From assembly GCA_035416745.1 (NCBI GenBank), contig DAOLNV010000054.1, positions 25,300 to 32,762 of the forward strand: a DNA stretch of 7,463 nucleotides, given 5' to 3'. This stretch comes from Candidatus Hydrogenedentota bacterium (GTDB lineage Bacteria > Hydrogenedentota > Hydrogenedentia > Hydrogenedentales > SLHB01). Positions 1 through 6,125 of this stretch are shown here, piece after piece. The notes under the pieces are model-generated. The model ran no database searches. It was given only the letters and a program-made list of their open reading frames with translations, and was not told the DNA's origin. Each line of letters begins with the position of its first letter. Within the stretch, counting starts at the first letter, position 1. Made by a program: the position numbers and the translations under genes.

Positions 1-93
1 GGCACTCCCAATGAGTTGGCGGGGGCCGACCGGTTTAAGGAAGACTCCTGGGTCGTCATCAAGGGTCAGATCAAGCCTGAACCGGCGAACTGA
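1..93 (+). CDS. C-terminal end of an unidentified protein (partial)
   Basis: The first base opens a frame that stays open for 30 codons and stops at TGA (91-93). The visible tail reads GTPNELAGADRFKEDSWVVI followed by a short hydrophilic end (KGQIKPEPAN). The mix of charged residues with a V-V-I strand-like segment looks like ordinary soluble protein, and the frame ends cleanly before an 85-base gap that holds a promoter for the next gene. The fragment is too short to assign a family, so no function is proposed. It could also be a chance open frame, but the intact frame to the window edge and the coding-like composition favour a real gene end. Confidence 0.55.
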   Translation, partial: GTPNELAGADRFKEDSWVVIKGQIKPEPAN

Positions 94-120
94 AAAATCC
101 TTCCAAGCCCGCATTCCTGC

Positions 121-149
121 TGGACATACGCGTGTTTTCGCGCTACCAT
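121..149 (+). promoter_or_regulatory. Predicted sigma-70-type promoter for the 235-residue membrane protein gene
   Basis: A -35 box TGGACA (121-126, five of six consensus bases) is separated by exactly 17 bases from a -10 box TACCAT (144-149, four of six). Transcription would start near 156, about 23 bases before the ATG at 179, leaving room for the AGGAGG ribosome-binding site at 165-170. The same TACCAT box at the same spacing is found before the aminotransferase gene (6067-6095), which strengthens both calls. This is a pattern match only. Confidence 0.45.
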
Positions 150-178
150 CCTGTTCCCGAGGTTAGGAGGGCAGTAGA

Positions 179-886
179 ATGTGGATCGGCGCCGTCGCTA
201 TTGCGTTACTCGTGGTTTTGCCAACTCTCGCCGTTCCCGTGATGCTGTATTTGTCCATCAAGGGGATGGCAAAGGCGAAACATTCACTTGAACCTGCTTT
301 ACTCGAGGAATTTCCCCTCGATTATCGCGTCGCGACGCAAACCGACCAATGGGCCCGCACCAAAGGGCTTCGCTTTCTGGGCGGCAGCTCGATGAAATTG
401 CCAAACACGGTCTTCATTGCCGCGTGGCAACTGAGCGAGTCCCCGACCTTTTTCTGCATGTACGGTGTGCGAGACAAGTATGCTTACGATTTTGTCACCT
501 ATCTGACGCCAAACCGTACCCTCACCACAACCAATTCCAGGGACGGATTGATGCTGCCCCGCCGCCCCGGACGATACTGCCAGGCCTTCGAGAACACCGA
601 CTTCGACACCCTGTGGCGGTGGCACCAGGTATCTCTGGCCTACCTCCAGACAGCCGGACGTATCGCGCCGCAGGCCATGAACAAAAGCTTCGGGGATGCC
701 TTTACCGAGGCAATCGTTGACCAGCTTCGCTACGTGCAGAGCATCCCGCTGTGGCCGGTCCGCGGCCTGAAATGGTATTTTGTGAACCGCTCAAAACTCA
801 GCAATAAACCTATCGAGGAACAGCACCGGGCCGGGCTGGTCAAGCTTCCAACCGACTTGACGTGGCGCGAGGATGAGGCGTCCTGA
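179..886 (+). CDS. Hypothetical membrane-anchored protein, 235 aa
   Basis: A strong AGGAGG at 165-170, eight bases before the ATG, fixes the start. Residues 3-26 form one hydrophobic membrane segment followed at once by lysines (KGMAKAK). By the positive-inside rule, the N-terminus should be outside and the remaining 200 or so residues in the cytoplasm. There is no lipobox and no clear cleavage site, so this is an uncleaved anchor. The soluble part is rich in aromatics and looks folded, with recognisable stretches such as AWQLSESPTFFCMYG, a TLTTTNSRDG turn and LWRWHQVSLAYLQ. I do not recognise the family and see no catalytic motif. It has its own promoter and is followed on the same strand by a 374-base gap, so it is probably monocistronic, possibly with the small frame at 873 attached. 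The reading as a real gene is firm; the function is unknown. Confidence 0.85.
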   Translation: MWIGAVAIALLVVLPTLAVPVMLYLSIKGMAKAKHSLEPALLEEFPLDYRVATQTDQWARTKGLRFLGGSSMKLPNTVFIAAWQLSESPTFFCMYGVRDKYAYDFVTYLTPNRTLTTTNSRDGLMLPRRPGRYCQAFENTDFDTLWRWHQVSLAYLQTAGRIAPQAMNKSFGDAFTEAIVDQLRYVQSIPLWPVRGLKWYFVNRSKLSNKPIEEQHRAGLVKLPTDLTWREDEAS

Positions 887-1016
887 GTGCGCCGTTTGCC
901 AGGCGCCGCGTGGGCAGGGGCTGCCCATCACGAGCGATGTCTGCAATCCTATCCTGAAGAATTCGGCCTGTCTCGGGGGCTACCATCCGGACCTTCAACC
1001 CTTCTGTCTCTTGTGA
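873..1016 (+). CDS. Possible small cysteine-rich protein, 47 aa, overlapping the previous gene
   Basis: An ATG at 873 lies inside the last codons of the membrane-protein gene (14-base overlap) and opens a 47-codon frame ending at TGA (1014-1016). The product starts MRRPECAVC and has five cysteines (residues 6, 9, 24, 33, 45), including a CxxC pair of the sort found in small zinc-binding modules. The overlap suggests translational coupling. Against it: there is no well-spaced Shine-Dalgarno site (the GAGG touches the ATG), the frame is short, and a strong hairpin (911-927) lies inside it. It may be chance. The minus-strand frame covering the same bases is at least as long and has no better support. 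Confidence 0.22.
   Translation: MRRPECAVCQAPRGQGLPITSDVCNPILKNSACLGGYHPDLQPFCLL
911..927 (+). other. Perfect 7-bp hairpin downstream of the membrane-protein gene
   Basis: TGGGCAG (911-917) and CTGCCCA (921-927) are perfect reverse complements around a GGG loop. It lies 25 bases after the stop codon at 886, where a terminator would be expected, but no run of T follows (next bases are TCACGAGCG). It could be a factor-dependent termination or mRNA-stabilising structure, or simply part of the small frame that covers it. It is not called as an intrinsic terminator. Confidence 0.35.
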
Positions 1017-1120
1017 ATCCCCATCGTCCGGCAAATGGGCAAGGTATCGGGCCCGGGTATTCCTGAGGGGGGCAAAAAGACGGATCTTTCGGCCAGTGGG
1101 CTGCGCATCCTAGAACGAAT

Positions 1121-1150
1121 GCGACAATAAGTCGGGTATTAGGGTATAAT
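1121..1150 (+). promoter_or_regulatory. Predicted promoter of the MFS transporter gene
   Basis: A perfect -10 hexamer TATAAT lies at 1145-1150, with GCGACA at 1121-1126 as the likely -35 box (four of six consensus bases) at 18-base spacing. The start of transcription would be near 1157, giving a leader of about 104 bases before the ATG at 1261. The AT-rich patch around it stands out from the surrounding GC-rich DNA. Confidence 0.5.
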
Positions 1151-1185
1151 TAGTTCGATCCGCAGGCTCGGAATGGTCTTTCCCC

Positions 1186-1221
1186 ATGAAATCCGCCGTT
1201 GCCCGCTGTCTATTATGGTAA
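1186..1221 (+). CDS. Possible 11-codon leader frame before the MFS gene
   Basis: An ATG at 1186 opens the short frame MKSAVARCLLW, ending at TAA (1219-1221), 39 bases before the MFS start. It lies wholly within the predicted leader transcript. The MFS start itself has no visible Shine-Dalgarno site, so a leader frame could feed ribosomes to it or regulate it. The only Shine-Dalgarno-like sequence before the leader is a weak, distant GGAATGG, so it may be a chance frame. Confidence 0.15.
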   Translation: MKSAVARCLLW

Positions 1222-1260
1222 CCCCTGACAACCAGGCTGTGTGGCAGTTAAATAGCACTT

Positions 1261-2685
1261 ATGAACGCAACAATTGCAGACGGAACGTCGTTCTGGCACC
1301 GCCTTCCCATCGTGCAGACGCTCCATGAGCTGGAGAAGGGTCCCCGCTCGTTTCTCTGGTACGTGTCATTCAATGTTGTCGGGTGGCAATGTGTGCTCGG
1401 CCCGGCATTGGTGCTGTTGGCCCGCCGCATCGATATGCCGCCGTCCTGGGTAGGAAGACTTCTGTCGTTTACGCCGTTGTCAATGATTCTGGTTCTTTTC
1501 GGGGTGCGCATCATCAGCCGTGTAGGCTCGAAACGGCTTATGCTCGTAGCATGGCTTTCCCGGAACATCATCGTCTGCGGTGTTTTTTTCATTCCCTGGG
1601 TATACGAGAGCTGGGGTCCCCGTGCGGCATGGTATGTGCTGATGGGAAGCACGCTGGGGTTTTGCATCGCCCGTGCCATTGGGGCGGGCGGATGGTGGCC
1701 GTGGCTTCACGAATTGGTCCCTGCGAATCAGCGCGGCCTCTATTTCAGTGCGGAGACCATGGTCACCAATCTCATTTCTGTGCTCGTGTTCGGCGTGCAG
1801 GCTCTTATTTTGATGAATTCCCAGACCTTGGGGCGTTACCTGCTGATTTTCATGATTGGCGTAATGGCGGGATTGACCAGCCTTATCTACATCGCGCGTA
1901 TCCCCGGCGGCAGGGGTTCCGCCGAGAAGGAAGGCGATATAGAGACCTTCGGCTCATATTTCCGCGTTCTGTCGGATCTCCCGTACCTTCGTTTCCTGGC
2001 GGTTTCATCACTGAGCTTTTCGTGCGTTGCCTGGTACACGTCCTGTTCGATTCTGTACATGCGCGACGCGCTTGGAATGTCGTCCGGATACATTACGGCC
2101 ATTACATCGGCGGGAAGTCTTGGCATTCTGCTGACCATCCGGGCCTGGGGCCGTTTCGCCGACCACAGCGGCAGCGCCCGGGCGATGTCCAAGACGCTTT
2201 TCGCCTTTTCGCTTGCGACCTTGTTCTTCCTGCTGCTTCTGCCGGATGAGGGATGGACCCGTTGGGCAGTATTGCCCGCCGCGGTGATGGCCGCCGTGTT
2301 CAATGCGGCATTCAACGTCTCGGCCAACCGCGCGAACCTCAATTTCATCAAGGCAACGGGTCTCGTCGCATATACCAACACGTGGAGCATCGTCACATCC
2401 ATTGCGCTAGGGATAACGCCGATCATCGCCGGAAAAATCATCGACGCGTGGGGACTCGATGGTTTTCGCCTGTGCTTTGCCGCGGCGGGTATCGGCGGGG
2501 TACTCTGCGCAATGTTGTGCCGGGTGACAGTTCCGGACGGGGAGCCGGTCGAAATGTCTGTTACCGAGTTGCTCAATCCCGGCCTGCCTATCCGCACGCT
2601 GGCCCGCATCTTCTACATCACGGCGGGGTTTCACCAGAGCAACCGGAACCCAAACCACCGCGCCCCACAGAGCCCCGACCTGTAG
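1261..2685 (+). CDS. MFS (major facilitator superfamily) transporter, 474 aa
   Basis: This is an integral membrane carrier with about twelve hydrophobic segments in two halves joined by a charged loop near residues 212-230. The loop between segments 2 and 3 (GVRIISRVGSKRLM, 81-94) and its counterpart in the second half (WGRFADHSGSARAM, 296-309) match the MFS motif A pattern of glycine, acidic or polar residue and basic residues. Residues 145-163 (WWPWLHELVPANQRGLYFS) contain the W..(D/E)LVP...RG pattern that I associate with a class of uncharacterised bacterial MFS proteins. Length is normal for the superfamily (about 400-500). The C-terminal 30 residues are hydrophilic and rich in N, P, R and H. 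An in-frame stop at 1249-1251 excludes a longer start; no Shine-Dalgarno site is visible before the ATG. The substrate cannot be read from the sequence. It runs towards the ABC permease genes, and the stop codons are only 51 bases apart. Confidence 0.88.
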   Translation: MNATIADGTSFWHRLPIVQTLHELEKGPRSFLWYVSFNVVGWQCVLGPALVLLARRIDMPPSWVGRLLSFTPLSMILVLFGVRIISRVGSKRLMLVAWLSRNIIVCGVFFIPWVYESWGPRAAWYVLMGSTLGFCIARAIGAGGWWPWLHELVPANQRGLYFSAETMVTNLISVLVFGVQALILMNSQTLGRYLLIFMIGVMAGLTSLIYIARIPGGRGSAEKEGDIETFGSYFRVLSDLPYLRFLAVSSLSFSCVAWYTSCSILYMRDALGMSSGYITAITSAGSLGILLTIRAWGRFADHSGSARAMSKTLFAFSLATLFFLLLLPDEGWTRWAVLPAAVMAAVFNAAFNVSANRANLNFIKATGLVAYTNTWSIVTSIALGITPIIAGKIIDAWGLDGFRLCFAAAGIGGVLCAMLCRVTVPDGEPVEMSVTELLNPGLPIRTLARIFYITAGFHQSNRNPNHRAPQSPDL

Positions 2686-2736
2686 AACACGACCCCCCGG
2701 CGTTCATTCTGTTTGGGTTGCCGCCTGCGGCCGGGC

Positions 2737-3669
2737 TCACTTGAGTGCGCCCGCCATAAGCCCTTTTATGAAGCGCCTTTGCATGAGCAGGTAGAGGACG
2801 GTCACGGGAAGGGACAAGACGACGGTTCCCGCGAAAATGTTGCTCCAATTCTTGACGTACTTGTCCGTCAGGAACGTGTACAACTGGACGAACACCAGCT
2901 GAGCGCGCGGTCCCACAATGATGAATGCCTGCATGAAATCGTTCCAGATCCACAACCCCCAGAAGATGATGACCGTGATCGTGCATGGCACGAGCAGCGG
3001 AAAGATGATGCGCCAGAATGTCGAGACGGAACCGCAACCGTCCAATGCCGCGGACTCCTCCATCTCCTTGGGAATGGTCGACATGAAACCGCTGTAGATG
3101 AAAATGCATAGGGGCAGTCCCCACGAGACGTAATGCACCCAGAGGGCAAAGTAGGAGAAGTCGGCGCCCGACTGCGCAAGCAGCGTTTCACCGGCGGTCC
3201 CGTATGTCGTGGCGTGAACCCCCGCCGCGGGTGCGACGCGGTCCAGCACGCTTATGGAGGCCGCGCCAATAGTTTTGAACTCCTTCAGGAGGGGCACCAT
3301 GATGATCTGAAAGGGTATCGTGAGTCCCGCGAGAAAGAAGAGGCGGAGGAACTTTCCGGAAGCCATGCGGCGGCGCGTCATCGAGTAGGCTGCCATCGGC
3401 GCTGTAGTGATGAGGGCCAGAATCACGACAATACACATGATCAGGCTGTTGACCATGGGGCCGGCGAGGCGCGCCTTGGTGAAGAGGAACCGGTAACTGT
3501 CGAGATAGAGGCCGTTGGGAGGCGCAAAGGGATTCTCGCGAATCGCGGGTAACGGTTTCAGTGAATTGATCACCGCCAGCAGACAGGGCGAGACGAACAG
3601 GATTCCAAGGAGGAGCATTGCGATTTCAAAGAGGGGCCAACGGCGCTTTGAATCGTTCCGCGTGATCAT
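2737..3669 (-). CDS. Carbohydrate ABC transporter permease, MalG type, 310 aa
   Basis: This is an inner-membrane subunit of a binding-protein-dependent sugar importer (binding-protein-dependent transport system inner membrane component family). Six hydrophobic segments lie near residues 14-34, 71-95, 107-127, 174-196, 219-241 and 277-297. The cytoplasmic EAA loop that docks with the ATPase is clear at 204-228 (EESAALDGCG, then W-R-I-I-F-P and P228), with EES in place of the usual EAA. The C-terminus (FIKGLMAGALK) is typical of MalG-like subunits. The frame could open further upstream, but the ATG at 3669 is chosen. It begins MITRNDSKRRW, has AGGTGG four bases upstream (3674-3679), and overlaps the stop of the MalF-like gene as ATGA, which implies translational coupling. 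Odd feature: residues about 136-172 carry roughly 30 residues more than related proteins between segments 3 and 4. The substrate is not determinable. Confidence 0.93.
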   Translation of the reverse strand: MITRNDSKRRWPLFEIAMLLLGILFVSPCLLAVINSLKPLPAIRENPFAPPNGLYLDSYRFLFTKARLAGPMVNSLIMCIVVILALITTAPMAAYSMTRRRMASGKFLRLFFLAGLTIPFQIIMVPLLKEFKTIGAASISVLDRVAPAAGVHATTYGTAGETLLAQSGADFSYFALWVHYVSWGLPLCIFIYSGFMSTIPKEMEESAALDGCGSVSTFWRIIFPLLVPCTITVIIFWGLWIWNDFMQAFIIVGPRAQLVFVQLYTFLTDKYVKNWSNIFAGTVVLSLPVTVLYLLMQRRFIKGLMAGALK

Positions 3670-4577
3670 AGGGCCACCTGCCTTCGCCTCAGGAGGGATG
3701 CCTGAACCGCCGCCACGGCCACCAGCGCCGTGAAGGTCACGAAAGACACGGCCGCGGCGTAGCCTTGACGGTTGTTGAGCACCCCCAGATGGTAAATGTA
3801 GTAGCCGATGGTGAAGGTATCGTATCCAGGCGCGCCTTGGGTCGTTACCACGATTTGTGGAAAGAGATTGATGCCGGTAATCAGGGCCAGAACTGAATTT
3901 GTGGTGATTGTGGGCAATAGCATGGGGAACTGAACGTGGGTGAATACCTGGAGCGGCCCGGCGCCGTCTATTCGGGCAGCCTCGTAGAGGTCGGTTGGGA
4001 TGGTCTGGAGGTTCGCCAGGTACAGAGTGGTGAAGAAGCCCAGCCCGCTCCATGCCACCAGAGCAAAGACGAAATAGGGCGCCCACTCGCGCGCCAACAT
4101 CCAGTTCTGGGCGAGCGCATCAAGGTGTATCGCTTCAAGAAGGATGTTGATAGCCCCTTCCCGGTAGTTGGCAAGGTAACGGAACAACAGTGCGCTAACC
4201 AGGATGCTCAAGATATAGGGGTAGAAGAACATCCCGCGGACCAGCCCTTTCATAACGCGAAGCTTGTCGAGAAGCACTGCCAGGAACATCGTCGCGAAGG
4301 TGAAGAAGAGCGTCAGCAGGACTGTCTCGAAGAGGGTGAACCGCACGGACGAGCGAAACATGGTGTCGGCCGCGAGCTCTCGAAAATTGGCCAGCCCGAC
4401 AAAACCGGGATTGTCGGTCCATCCCGTCCAGTTGGTGAAACTGTAGCCAAAACCCATGAGTGCAGGCAGCACGATAAACCCCGCATACAGGGCGACGGCG
4501 GGACCGCACAGCACCAGCGACGCGAGAAACTCGCGCCACATTCTCTCGCGGGCATGGGTCCGAGCAGGATGGTTCAT
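3666..4577 (-). CDS. Sugar ABC transporter permease, MalF/UgpA type, 303 aa
   Basis: This is the first of two permease subunits of a carbohydrate importer. Six hydrophobic segments lie near residues 17-45, 80-105, 114-134, 166-188, 216-240 and 272-294. The N-terminal pattern (FLASLVLCGPAVALYAGFIV, then GYSFTNW, then GLANFREL) is typical of short MalF-like permeases. The EAA loop is canonical at 199-222 (EAARIDGAGPLQVF, then FPMLLP). The length of about 300 residues matches the UgpA/LacF-like group; it lacks the long extra domain of enteric MalF. The ATG at 4577 is preceded by a modest GGGGA (4587-4591) nine bases away. The gene is first in a minus-strand pair and overlaps the MalG-like gene by four bases. 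It is transcribed away from the solute-binding protein gene, so the two halves of the importer share a 159-base divergent control region. Confidence 0.94.
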   Translation of the reverse strand: MNHPARTHARERMWREFLASLVLCGPAVALYAGFIVLPALMGFGYSFTNWTGWTDNPGFVGLANFRELAADTMFRSSVRFTLFETVLLTLFFTFATMFLAVLLDKLRVMKGLVRGMFFYPYILSILVSALLFRYLANYREGAINILLEAIHLDALAQNWMLAREWAPYFVFALVAWSGLGFFTTLYLANLQTIPTDLYEAARIDGAGPLQVFTHVQFPMLLPTITTNSVLALITGINLFPQIVVTTQGAPGYDTFTIGYYIYHLGVLNNRQGYAAAVSFVTFTALVAVAAVQASLLRRRQVAL

Positions 4578-4614
4578 GGGTAGTTGTCCCCGGCTGCATT
4601 ACGGCACGCTACGG

Positions 4615-4644
4615 AGAATAGCAGAGGGTTCGGGCGTTGGGCAA
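4615..4644 (-). promoter_or_regulatory. Predicted minus-strand promoter for the permease genes
   Basis: Reading the minus strand, TTGCCC (4644-4639) and TATTCT (4620-4615) each match four of six consensus bases and are 18 bases apart. Transcription would begin near 4608, about 30 bases before the ATG of the MalF-like gene, a plausible leader length. This is the best candidate in the region but it is moderate in quality. Confidence 0.3.
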
Positions 4645-4721
4645 AGCAGAGGCCAGCACAGCGTGCGGTGGAACGAACCTGGAATCTCGTCTAAACTACG
4701 CGTCATGATGGGAAGATAATC

Positions 4722-4727
4722 AAGGGG
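4722..4727 (+). promoter_or_regulatory. Ribosome-binding site fixing the GTG start of the binding protein
   Basis: AAGGGG at the start of a longer run of G (4724-4730) lies nine bases before the GTG at 4737. The two ATG codons upstream (4705 and 4708) are out of frame, and the GTG start places a proper signal peptide at the N-terminus, so GTG is the supported start. Confidence 0.6.
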
Positions 4728-4736
4728 GGGCGGCAC

Positions 4737-6044
4737 GTGAGAGGTTCTATAACTGTTTCCAGTTGCTTGGCGGTGATTGCCGGGGCGGCGCTACTCGCGG
4801 GTTGTGGCGCGCCTATGGAAGAGGGCGAAGTCATTCGGGTCACGCGCAATATTGGCGGCCGGGAGGGCTTCCGAAGACATTTCGAAACGTGGAGCCGGGT
4901 CTTCGCGGAACAAAACCCCGGCTGGCGTATGGAACTCATCGACCTGGGCAATGCCGAGGGGTCGTCGTTCTACAAGTCCCGTATTGCTACGGGCGACCTT
5001 CCCGAAGTCATCATGGTCTGGGAGATGACGAATTTCCTTGCGGATGGAGGCCATCTCATCCCGCTTCCCGACAGCTTCTACGAGGAATTCGGGATTGCTC
5101 TGCCACCTCCGTACAAGGGCAAACGCTACACTTCCCAGCCGGGCCTTCAGCTTCAGGGGGTCGCGATCAACAAGAAGATGTGGGCTGACATCGGCGTAAC
5201 GGAACCGCCCGAGACTTGGGACGCTTATTTCGCTGCTTTCGAGAAACTCAAAGAAAAAGGCTATCAACCCGTCGTGCTCGGGGGGTTCGAGTGGTCCGCG
5301 TCCCAGCCGCTGTCCTATATTTTCGGCGCCGACATGTACCAGCGCGACCGTAAACCCGGCGAGCCTTCGTGGACTATCAAACGCGACAGGGACGAGGTCA
5401 CTTTCTTGAAAGACCCGGTCGCGCGTAAGGCCATCGAGACCATGATTCAGCTGGTCGAGAGGTTTGTGCCCGAGGGCGCTTCCAGCGACGGGTACGACGA
5501 GGAAAAGCGCGATTTCTACGGGGGCAAGGGCGCAACGTGGTTCATGGGATGCTGGCTGGCGGGGGACCTTGAGCCGGAGAAAGTCGATGTCGATATCGAC
5601 TACTGGCCCGTACCCTCTCTGCTCGGAAATCCTCCTGCGTTCATCAGGACCTCCGGGATGCCCTCGGGTTGGGCCATAACCACCTCCGCTGTGGGCGAAA
5701 AACACGAGAAGGCGGTCGCGGTCCTCGAGGCATTTTATGATCCCGTTGTTTACCAGGCATTTCTTAACGGCGAGGGAATGATGGGCGCCGCCGGGAAGGT
5801 CCCGGCGACCCGTCCCCAATATGAGTGGCCACCCGCCCGGCAGTTTATCGAGAACATGGCGGCCAACCATGCCAAGTATGGCGATACCTTGGGTTTCCAT
5901 ATCGCGTTGGATGACATGGTGCCTGCGGTCTTCTATACCTCCATGATGCGGGTGATGCAGGAGATCATGGCTGGAAACCGCGACATCGATGCCCTGCTCG
6001 GAATGCTGGATCAGGAATGGGTGATGGGCCGGAAGGGTACATGA
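4737..6044 (+). CDS. ABC transporter extracellular solute-binding lipoprotein, 435 aa
   Basis: This is a family 1 type carbohydrate-binding protein that captures substrate outside the membrane and hands it to the permeases. The N-terminus is a lipoprotein signal: residues 5-21 are hydrophobic and the lipobox LAGC puts the lipidated cysteine at residue 23. The mature part shows the expected fold markers: FYKSRIATGDLPEVIMVW (78-95), then GVAINKKMWADIGV (141-154) and PPETWDAYFAAFEKLKEKGY (157-176), the classic hinge and cross-over region. Tryptophan and tyrosine residues (for example FEW 184-186, and the WFMGCWLAGD stretch near 267) could stack on a sugar ring. The length is normal (usually 400-450). 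It is divergent from the two permease genes and is followed 121 bases later by an aminotransferase gene on the same strand. No ATPase gene is present. The exact ligand cannot be read from the sequence. Confidence 0.93.
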   Translation: MRGSITVSSCLAVIAGAALLAGCGAPMEEGEVIRVTRNIGGREGFRRHFETWSRVFAEQNPGWRMELIDLGNAEGSSFYKSRIATGDLPEVIMVWEMTNFLADGGHLIPLPDSFYEEFGIALPPPYKGKRYTSQPGLQLQGVAINKKMWADIGVTEPPETWDAYFAAFEKLKEKGYQPVVLGGFEWSASQPLSYIFGADMYQRDRKPGEPSWTIKRDRDEVTFLKDPVARKAIETMIQLVERFVPEGASSDGYDEEKRDFYGGKGATWFMGCWLAGDLEPEKVDVDIDYWPVPSLLGNPPAFIRTSGMPSGWAITTSAVGEKHEKAVAVLEAFYDPVVYQAFLNGEGMMGAAGKVPATRPQYEWPPARQFIENMAANHAKYGDTLGFHIALDDMVPAVFYTSMMRVMQEIMAGNRDIDALLGMLDQEWVMGRKGT

Positions 6045-6050
6045 GCGGGC

Positions 6051-6073
6051 TTGACAGGTTTTCGTATTGACAG
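6051..6073 (+). repeat. Direct repeat of TTGACAG, 16 bases apart
   Basis: TTGACAG occurs at 6051-6057 and again at 6067-6073, so the copies are offset by 16 bases, about one and a half helical turns. The second copy serves as the -35 box of the predicted aminotransferase promoter. The first has no matching -10 box. It may be a chance duplicate, a second polymerase contact or a regulator half-site. Confidence 0.35.
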
Positions 6074-6095
6074 CTGGGTCCGTGGGCACTACCAT
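6067..6095 (+). promoter_or_regulatory. Predicted promoter of the aminotransferase gene
   Basis: A perfect -35 box TTGACA (6067-6072) is followed after exactly 17 bases by TACCAT (6090-6095, four of six). Transcription would start near 6102, leaving a leader of about 64 bases before the GTG at 6166. The -10 box and spacing are the same as at 121-149. Its presence means the aminotransferase can be expressed apart from the binding-protein gene, although no terminator separates them. Confidence 0.55.
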
Positions 6096-6125
6096 AAAGA
6101 ACAATATCGCTCAAGAACGAACATC

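Larger units (their letters stand above)
887..1260. other. 374-base intergenic region: hairpin, small frames and the MFS promoter
   Basis: There is no confident gene in this gap. From left to right it holds most of a candidate 47-codon cysteine-rich frame (873-1016), a perfect 7-bp hairpin (911-927), a second short open stretch in the same frame (ATG 1035 to TAA 1128-1130), a TATAAT-type promoter (1121-1150) and an 11-codon leader frame (1186-1221). I see no tRNA, riboswitch I can name, repeat family or insertion-sequence end here. Confidence 0.6.
4578..4736. promoter_or_regulatory. Divergent control region between permease genes and binding-protein gene
   Basis: This 159-base gap must carry the promoters of both the permease pair (minus strand) and the solute-binding gene (plus strand). 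A fair minus-strand promoter is visible at 4615-4644. On the plus strand the best -10-like strings are TAAACT (4692-4697) and GATAAT (4715-4720), neither with a convincing -35 box. I found no clear palindromic operator of the LacI or GntR type, and no regulator gene lies in the window. Confidence 0.5.

Noticed and set aside
840..1034. 64-codon minus-strand frame in the gap before the MFS gene
   Set aside because: It overlaps the end of the membrane-protein gene antisense, has no ribosome-binding site or promoter that I can see, and its product is low-complexity R/P/D/G sequence.
1211..1216. Second MFS promoter with TATTAT as -10 box
   Set aside because: No -35-like sequence lies at 16-18 bases upstream; the TATAAT at 1145-1150 is better supported.
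2686..2736. Bidirectional terminator between the convergent MFS and permease genes
   Set aside because: The only inverted repeat is a four-pair GCCG/CGGC (2720-2731) with no T run on either strand. It is too weak to call.
3670..4086. Upstream extension of the MalG-like permease frame to 4086 on the minus strand
   Set aside because: The extra 139 codons lie entirely inside the MalF-like gene in another frame and read as proline/arginine/histidine-rich shadow sequence. The ATG at 3669 has a ribosome-binding site and an ATGA overlap.
4791..6104. 437-codon minus-strand frame opposite the solute-binding gene
   Set aside because: It is the reverse shadow of a clear binding-protein gene, rich in R, H, P and G, with no recognisable domain. 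Long antisense frames are expected in GC-rich coding DNA.
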